A stretch of DNA of 64,000 nucleotides from Nocardia exalbida NBRC 100660 (lineage in GTDB: Bacteria > Actinomycetota > Actinomycetes > Mycobacteriales > Mycobacteriaceae). Positions 59,798-64,000 of the stretch are shown here, piece after piece. The notes under the pieces were generated by a model, which saw only the letters and a list, made by a program, of their open reading frames with translations, did no database searches and was not told the DNA's origin. Positions within the stretch are counted from its first letter, which is position 1; every line of letters starts with the position of its first letter. The stretch spans positions 1 through 64,000 of the forward strand of contig NZ_BAFZ01000041.1 of the NCBI RefSeq assembly GCF_000308575.1, written 5' to 3'. The position numbers were made by a program, and so were the translations under genes.

Positions 59798-60555
59798 GCA
59801 CCATTACCGCACCGCTGGCCGATTCGTCGATCATGTTGCGTCGCAACTTCAAGCACATCGCCCGGAGCCCGGTCACCATATTCAACGCGGCTTTCATGCC
59901 GGTCGTGATGATGCTGATCTTCGTGTACGTGTTCGGCAACGCGTTCGATGTCGGCGAACAGTACATCAACTACGCGACACCGGGCATGATCCTGCTGGCC
60001 ATCAGTTACGGGTTGTCGGGCACCGCGGTATCGGTGAGTTCCGATATGGCGAAGGGCATCATCAACCGTTTCAAGGTCATGGACGTCTCTCGCAGCGCCG
60101 TGCTGACCGGCCATGTCGCGGCCACCATTCTGACCAATGTGATAGCCATCGCGGCCGTGCTCGGCGTGGCATTCCTGCTGGGCTTCCGGTCGTCGGCGAC
60201 CGCACTCCACTGGCTCGGCGCGATCGGCATCATCGCGGCCACATCGTTCGCGGCCTCCTGGCTCACGGTCGCACTGGGCATGGCCGCGAAGACTCCGGAA
60301 TCCGCGGGCATGACCGTGGTGCCGCTGATCATGCTGCCGTTCGTGAGCAGCGCGATCGTACCCGCCGACCAGATGGGACAGGGTATCCGGCAGTTCGCCC
60401 GGTATCAGCCCTTCACGCCGATCATCGAAGCCTTGCGTGGGTTTCTCGGCGGCCATCCTTCCGGCGGCTACACGGCGGCCGCGCTCGCCTGGTGCGCCGG
60501 GTTCGCCCTGGTCGGATACCTGTGGTCGCGGGCCACGTTCAACAAGCGCGCGTAG
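59794..60555 (+). CDS. ABC-2 type permease, DrrB-like
   Basis: The 253-residue protein has six membrane helices: RNFKHIARSPVTIFNAAFMPVVMMLIFVYVFG, then GMILLAISYGLSGTAVSVSSDM, LIMLPFVSSAIVPADQM with the conserved loop, and QPFTPIIEALRGFLGG near the end. It is the channel half of the exporter; the ATPase is encoded in ATGA overlap upstream. The substrate is unknown. Confidence 0.88.
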   Translation: MSTITAPLADSSIMLRRNFKHIARSPVTIFNAAFMPVVMMLIFVYVFGNAFDVGEQYINYATPGMILLAISYGLSGTAVSVSSDMAKGIINRFKVMDVSRSAVLTGHVAATILTNVIAIAAVLGVAFLLGFRSSATALHWLGAIGIIAATSFAASWLTVALGMAAKTPESAGMTVVPLIMLPFVSSAIVPADQMGQGIRQFARYQPFTPIIEALRGFLGGHPSGGYTAAALAWCAGFALVGYLWSRATFNKRA

Positions 60556-60598
60556 TCGCCACCCATCTCACACACCGAACAATTTTGAGGAGACAGCC

Positions 60599-61243
60599 AT
60601 GCCCACGTTCGAGACACCGAAGCCGATCGTCGTCACTGTCGACGTGCTCTCCGGCAACGTCACTGTGATCGCCTCCGACCGTACCGACACCGTCGTCGAG
60701 GTCCGGCCGGCCGATGGGTCCAGAAAGGGTGACGTGCGCGCCGCCGAGCAGACCGAGGTCGCTTTCGCCGCAGGCACATTGACCGTGAAGACGCCGAAAG
60801 ACTGGCGGACCTACACCCCGTTCGGCGGCAACCCGTCGATCGAGGTGACCATCGAGGTACCGAACGGCTCCCGGCTGAAGGGCACGGCCGCTGTGGGCCG
60901 ATTGCAGGGCACCGGCGAACTCGGCGAGTGCGACCTGGAGATATCCGCAGGCGACATCACCGTCGAGCGCCCGGGCGGTTCGGTGACCGCGAAAACCGCC
61001 AAAGGCGATATCCGCATCGGCGAAGCCTCGCGCGGGGTGCTCCGGTTGGAGACATCCATGGGCGAGCTGGAGGTGGGTATCAGCCCGGGCAGCGCGGCGC
61101 GGCTGGAAGCAAACGCCCTCTCCGGCGCCGTGCAGAACCTGATGCGACCGGTCGACCGGCCGCAAGGCAAGGAGGACACTGTGGAGGTGTACGCACGTAA
61201 CTCGTACGGCAACATCATCATTCGGCACGCCACCGCCGCCTAG
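60599..61243 (+). CDS. DUF4097-like beta-helical protein
   Basis: The 214-residue protein is beta-rich with repeated strands: VTVDVLSGNVTVIASD, then LEISAGDITVERPGGSVTAKTAKGDIRIGEASRGVLRLETSMGELEV. This fits the DUF4097 (putative adhesin) right-handed repeat. It lacks a signal peptide. Such genes often sit with exporters of this type. GAGGAG lies 7 bases upstream of ATG 60599. A strong hairpin follows. Confidence 0.75.
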   Translation: MPTFETPKPIVVTVDVLSGNVTVIASDRTDTVVEVRPADGSRKGDVRAAEQTEVAFAAGTLTVKTPKDWRTYTPFGGNPSIEVTIEVPNGSRLKGTAAVGRLQGTGELGECDLEISAGDITVERPGGSVTAKTAKGDIRIGEASRGVLRLETSMGELEVGISPGSAARLEANALSGAVQNLMRPVDRPQGKEDTVEVYARNSYGNIIIRHATAA

Positions 61244-61309
61244 CTCATCCAGCTCAGCAGGCCGGTCCTCTCCACAGACACCTTCACCCCACGTCAGCGT
61301 GGTTGAACA

Positions 61310-61357
61310 CCGCACCCCGGTGCGCGACTCCATGTCGGGTCGTGCACCGGGGTGCGG
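61310..61357. terminator. terminator between the ABC operon and the AfsR-type gene
   Basis: A perfect 14-bp stem (CCGCACCCCGGTGC with GCACCGGGGTGCGG) encloses a 20-base loop that can itself fold. It separates convergent stop codons at 61243 and 61374. A smaller hairpin (CCACG/CGTGG) lies at 61289-61302. Confidence 0.75.
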
Positions 61358-61373
61358 CCGTTTTCCGCCATGC

Positions 61374-64000
61374 TCAACACGCGAGCGTCGTCGCGACCAG
61401 CTCACTCCAATTCGCCTGCGCACCTTCCCTCGTCGCCTCGGTGAACCCTGCTTCCCCGAGGCGATGCCGTGCTGCCTGCTCGATCCGAGCCACGTCCGGT
61501 TGAGAACGATCAGGCAGTCCGCGTACTGCGGCACTCGCCGCGAGCAGCCGCACGGCCTGTTCGTCCTGGCCGTCGCGCAGCGCCAGATCCGCGACACCGA
61601 CGAGGATTTGGGCGATGAGGGGCGCGTAGCCCGCAGCGGACGCCGCCTCGAAGGCCGCGGCACGTTGTTCGCGGGCTTCGTCGAGACCGTCCGCGAGGTA
61701 ACCGAGCAGGTCGTGTGTCACCGCCTTGACGTAAACCTGCTCCGCGTCGCTGCCCAGCATGGTCGTCGCGAGGTCGATCTCCCGGCGCGCCTGCGCGGTG
61801 TCGCCGTTCCAACGGGCCAGTTGCGCTTTCGCGAAGGCGAGTTCGGCCAGTGCGTTCTGCCAGGCGGACCGGTCGGCGTACCGCTGCCCCTCGGCGATGG
61901 CGGCCGCGCTCGCCTCCGCATCACCCAGCAGCCAGTACAGCTGAGCCTGCCTGGCCCGCATCAGGAAAACGTCCTCGATCGCGCCGACCTCGGTGACCAC
62001 CGCGATCGCCTGGTCGAGGTGTTCGCACGCGGCGGCGAACTCGCCGCGCATGGCGATTCGATTCGCCAGTTCGGTCAGCGCGAACGACATTCCCCAGCGC
62101 TCGCCGATGGCCCGGAACTCGGCGAGCGCCGTCTCGAGATAGGTGTCCGCCTCCCGGCCCTCCTGGCCGAGCGCGATCCGCGCCTTGCCCAGTTGGAGCC
62201 GCGCCAGCGCCCGCACCCAGGGATCGTCGTCGGCGAGCAGCGGTTCGAACGCGGGCAGCAGCGCGTCGGGCCCCTCCAACATGCGTTCCATCGCGGCGAC
62301 GAACCCCAGCAATGGGTATCGGCTCTTGCTGCGCCGGCTGAATCGGTATGCCTGGTGGATCCATTCCTCCACTTGGTGCTCGTCGGTCGGCCCGGAGTTC
62401 ATGAAATGGACGACCAGTCCGTACACCCTGGCGCGGATCTCGTCCTCCACCTCGCCGGGCAGCTCGGCGGCCGCGGTGATCAGCTCCATGCCTTCGGCCT
62501 TGTGCCCGCTGAGCCACCAGTACCAGCCCGTGGCCGCTGCGAGCCGCATCGCCTCGGCCGCGTCGCCCGCCGCGAGCGCGCCACGCATCGCGACGGCGAT
62601 GTTGTCGTGCTCAATTTCCAGCGTGGCGAGCCACTCCAACTGCTCGGCGCGGCGCAGGTGCGGCTCCGCGCTGTCGGCGAGTCCGGTGAAGTACGCGAGA
62701 TGGGCCCGGCGCACCGCGTCCGATTCCCCCGCCTCCACGAGCCGTTCGAGGGCGTACTGCTTGATCGTGTCGAGCATCCGATAGCGCGGTCCGCCGTCCC
62801 CGGCGGTGAGCAGCGATTTCTCGGTCAGCGCGGTCAGCAGCTCGAGCATCTCCCATTGCTCGACCACCACGTTCTTCGTGCCCGCCTGCCCTTCGGGGCC
62901 GCCCTCCGTGCCCGCGCAAACCTGCTCGGCCGCTTCCAGGCTCGCGCCGCCGGAGAACACCGCGAGCCTGCGCAGGACCATTCGTTCGGCGTCGGTGAGC
63001 AGCTCCCAGCTCCAGTCGACCACCGCGCGCAATGTCCGATGCTGCGGAAGCGCGGTACGGCTGCCGCCGGTCAGCAGGCGGAACCGATCGTCGAGGCGGG
63101 TGGCGAGCTGATCGAGGGACATGGTGCGCAGCCTGGCCGCGGCCAGTTCGATCGCCAGCGGTATTCCGTCGAGCGCCCGGCAGACGCGCGCCATGGTCGA
63201 CAATGCGCGGGCATCGGCCGCGAGATCCTTGCGCACCGCACCGGCCCGGTCGCGCAACAGCGCAACGGCCGGGGAGGACTCGATCTCGTCCGGGCCCGCG
63301 TTCTCTGTGGGCAACGCCAGCGGCTCGACCTGCCATATCGCCTCACCCGTGATGCCGAGCGGTTCTCTGCTCGTCGCGAGGATCCGCAGCCGGTGACACT
63401 CGCCGAGCAGCCGGTGCGCGAACGCCGCCGCGGACTCGATCACGTGCTCACAGTTGTCCAGGATCAACAGCGTTTCGCGCTCGCGGATCGCGGCGACGAG
63501 CCGGTCCATCGGCTCCGCGTTCGGTGCGCCGCCGAGCAGTGCGTCTCGCAGCCCGAGCGCGGCGAGCGCCGACTGCGACACGTCACCACTCGCGCCGACC
63601 GACGCCAGCTCCACCAGCCACGCCCCGTCCGGTAGGTCGTCGAGCATGGTCCGCGCGGTTTCCAGGGCCAGCCTGGTCTTGCCGGAACCGCCGGGCCCGG
63701 TCAACGTGGTGAGCCGATGGTCGGCGATGAGTTCGCGCACGACGGCGACGTCGGCGTATTTGCCGACGAACTTGGTCAATTCGGCCCGCAGGTTCGTCTT
63801 GCGGTCGGTTTCCCGCGCGCCCACTTCGCCGCGCAGCAGCGCGACGTGCAGTGCGGAGAGTTCCGGTGAGGGGTCAACGCCCAACTCGTCGGCGAGTGCC
63901 TCCCGGGCCTGCTGGTAGACGACCAGTGCCTCGTTGCCGCGACCCGCGGCGCCGAGCGCGCGCATCAGCGCGGCGACGAGCCGTTCCCGCACCGGGTGCC
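61374..64000 (-). CDS. AfsR/SARP-type regulator (5' end outside window)
   Basis: The visible 874 residues are the C-terminal part of a large regulator. The edge shows the end of a BTAD domain (HPVRERLVAALMRALGAAGRGNEALVVYQQ, then LADELGVDPSPELSALH). An NB-ARC-like ATPase follows (P-loop GPGGSGKTRLA, LLILDNCEHV, LATSREPLGI), then a long helical TPR region to the end. The DNA-binding domain should lie just outside. These proteins activate export or secondary-metabolite genes. The convergent ABC operon has SARP-type heptamers and is a likely target. Confidence 0.88.
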   Translation of the reverse strand, partial: HPVRERLVAALMRALGAAGRGNEALVVYQQAREALADELGVDPSPELSALHVALLRGEVGARETDRKTNLRAELTKFVGKYADVAVVRELIADHRLTTLTGPGGSGKTRLALETARTMLDDLPDGAWLVELASVGASGDVSQSALAALGLRDALLGGAPNAEPMDRLVAAIRERETLLILDNCEHVIESAAAFAHRLLGECHRLRILATSREPLGITGEAIWQVEPLALPTENAGPDEIESSPAVALLRDRAGAVRKDLAADARALSTMARVCRALDGIPLAIELAAARLRTMSLDQLATRLDDRFRLLTGGSRTALPQHRTLRAVVDWSWELLTDAERMVLRRLAVFSGGASLEAAEQVCAGTEGGPEGQAGTKNVVVEQWEMLELLTALTEKSLLTAGDGGPRYRMLDTIKQYALERLVEAGESDAVRRAHLAYFTGLADSAEPHLRRAEQLEWLATLEIEHDNIAVAMRGALAAGDAAEAMRLAAATGWYWWLSGHKAEGMELITAAAELPGEVEDEIRARVYGLVVHFMNSGPTDEHQVEEWIHQAYRFSRRSKSRYPLLGFVAAMERMLEGPDALLPAFEPLLADDDPWVRALARLQLGKARIALGQEGREADTYLETALAEFRAIGERWGMSFALTELANRIAMRGEFAAACEHLDQAIAVVTEVGAIEDVFLMRARQAQLYWLLGDAEASAAAIAEGQRYADRSAWQNALAELAFAKAQLARWNGDTAQARREIDLATTMLGSDAEQVYVKAVTHDLLGYLADGLDEAREQRAAAFEAASAAGYAPLIAQILVGVADLALRDGQDEQAVRLLAASAAVRGLPDRSQPDVARIEQAARHRLGEAGFTEATREGAQANWSELVATTLAC

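Noticed and set aside
61299..63635. A 778-residue open frame on the plus strand.
   Set aside because: It is antisense to the AfsR-type gene, which has clear domains; high GC keeps the opposite frame open. No family features.

Overview
The window is high-GC DNA with mycolata-type gene content. It carries a PapA5-like acyltransferase, a WS/DGAT, an EphD-type hydrolase/dehydrogenase fusion, F420-dependent oxidoreductases, and the gene order glyS ... TPM-domain protein ... dgt ... dnaG ... tRNA-Asn. I recall this order as conserved in mycobacteria and nocardiae. The best guess is a chromosome of Nocardia or a close relative; the species cannot be told from the window.

Layout. (1) 1-15 kb is a core block: the glyS 3' end, tenA with a coupled 27-residue ORF, a PapA5-like acyltransferase, a TPM-domain protein, an MBL-fold hydrolase, a SanA-like protein, dgt, a very long disordered protein ending in a decayed zincin-like domain, a FIST protein, a Mut7-C RNase, dnaG and a small membrane protein. 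(2) 15.0-17.1 kb is an integration scar: tRNA-Asn is followed by the C-terminal remnant of a tyrosine integrase and small accessory genes, including an Mrr-like nuclease. (3) 17.3-20.9 kb holds an MFS exporter, a small membrane protein and an XRE regulator. (4) 21.5-34.9 kb is the most unusual part. A TIR protein and a two-helix membrane protein share an Asn/Gly-rich motif. They are followed by a LuxR-type HTH protein and a tightly coupled operon: a possible carboxylate-amine ligase, a Cys-rich protein ending in a KH-like segment, a large vWA protein, two membrane proteins, and then a TerY-like vWA protein, a PP2C phosphatase and a kinase fused to a YVTN propeller. This looks like a signalling or conflict system. 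(5) 34.8-41 kb has an O-acyltransferase, an SGNH hydrolase, a lipoprotein, CsbD, a secreted lipase and a YdcF-like protein. (6) 41-48.2 kb is a lipid or steroid block: a FabG3-like SDR, an alpha/beta hydrolase, a WS/DGAT, a metal-dependent hydrolase, an Fe-S reductase and an EphD-like fusion. Three palindromes here fit the KstR-type consensus TnnAACnnGTTnnA. (7) 48.2-51.1 kb holds a Cys/Gly-repeat membrane protein, a quinone oxidoreductase, a 54-residue membrane protein, a Ddn-like protein and tRNA-Met. (8) 51.1-54.5 kb is a second accessory patch, AT-rich at its left end: a PD-(D/E)xK-type protein and an RloA/RloB pair. (9) 54.7-64 kb holds DoxX, a small secreted protein, an XRE regulator, an LLM-class oxidoreductase, a DrrAB-like ABC exporter operon with four phased heptamers upstream, and the 3' part of a large AfsR/SARP-type regulator.

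Promoters. At eleven starts a TANNNT hexamer sits five to seven bases before the start codon, the actinobacterial arrangement for leaderless transcripts. No insertion sequence and no CRISPR array was seen.
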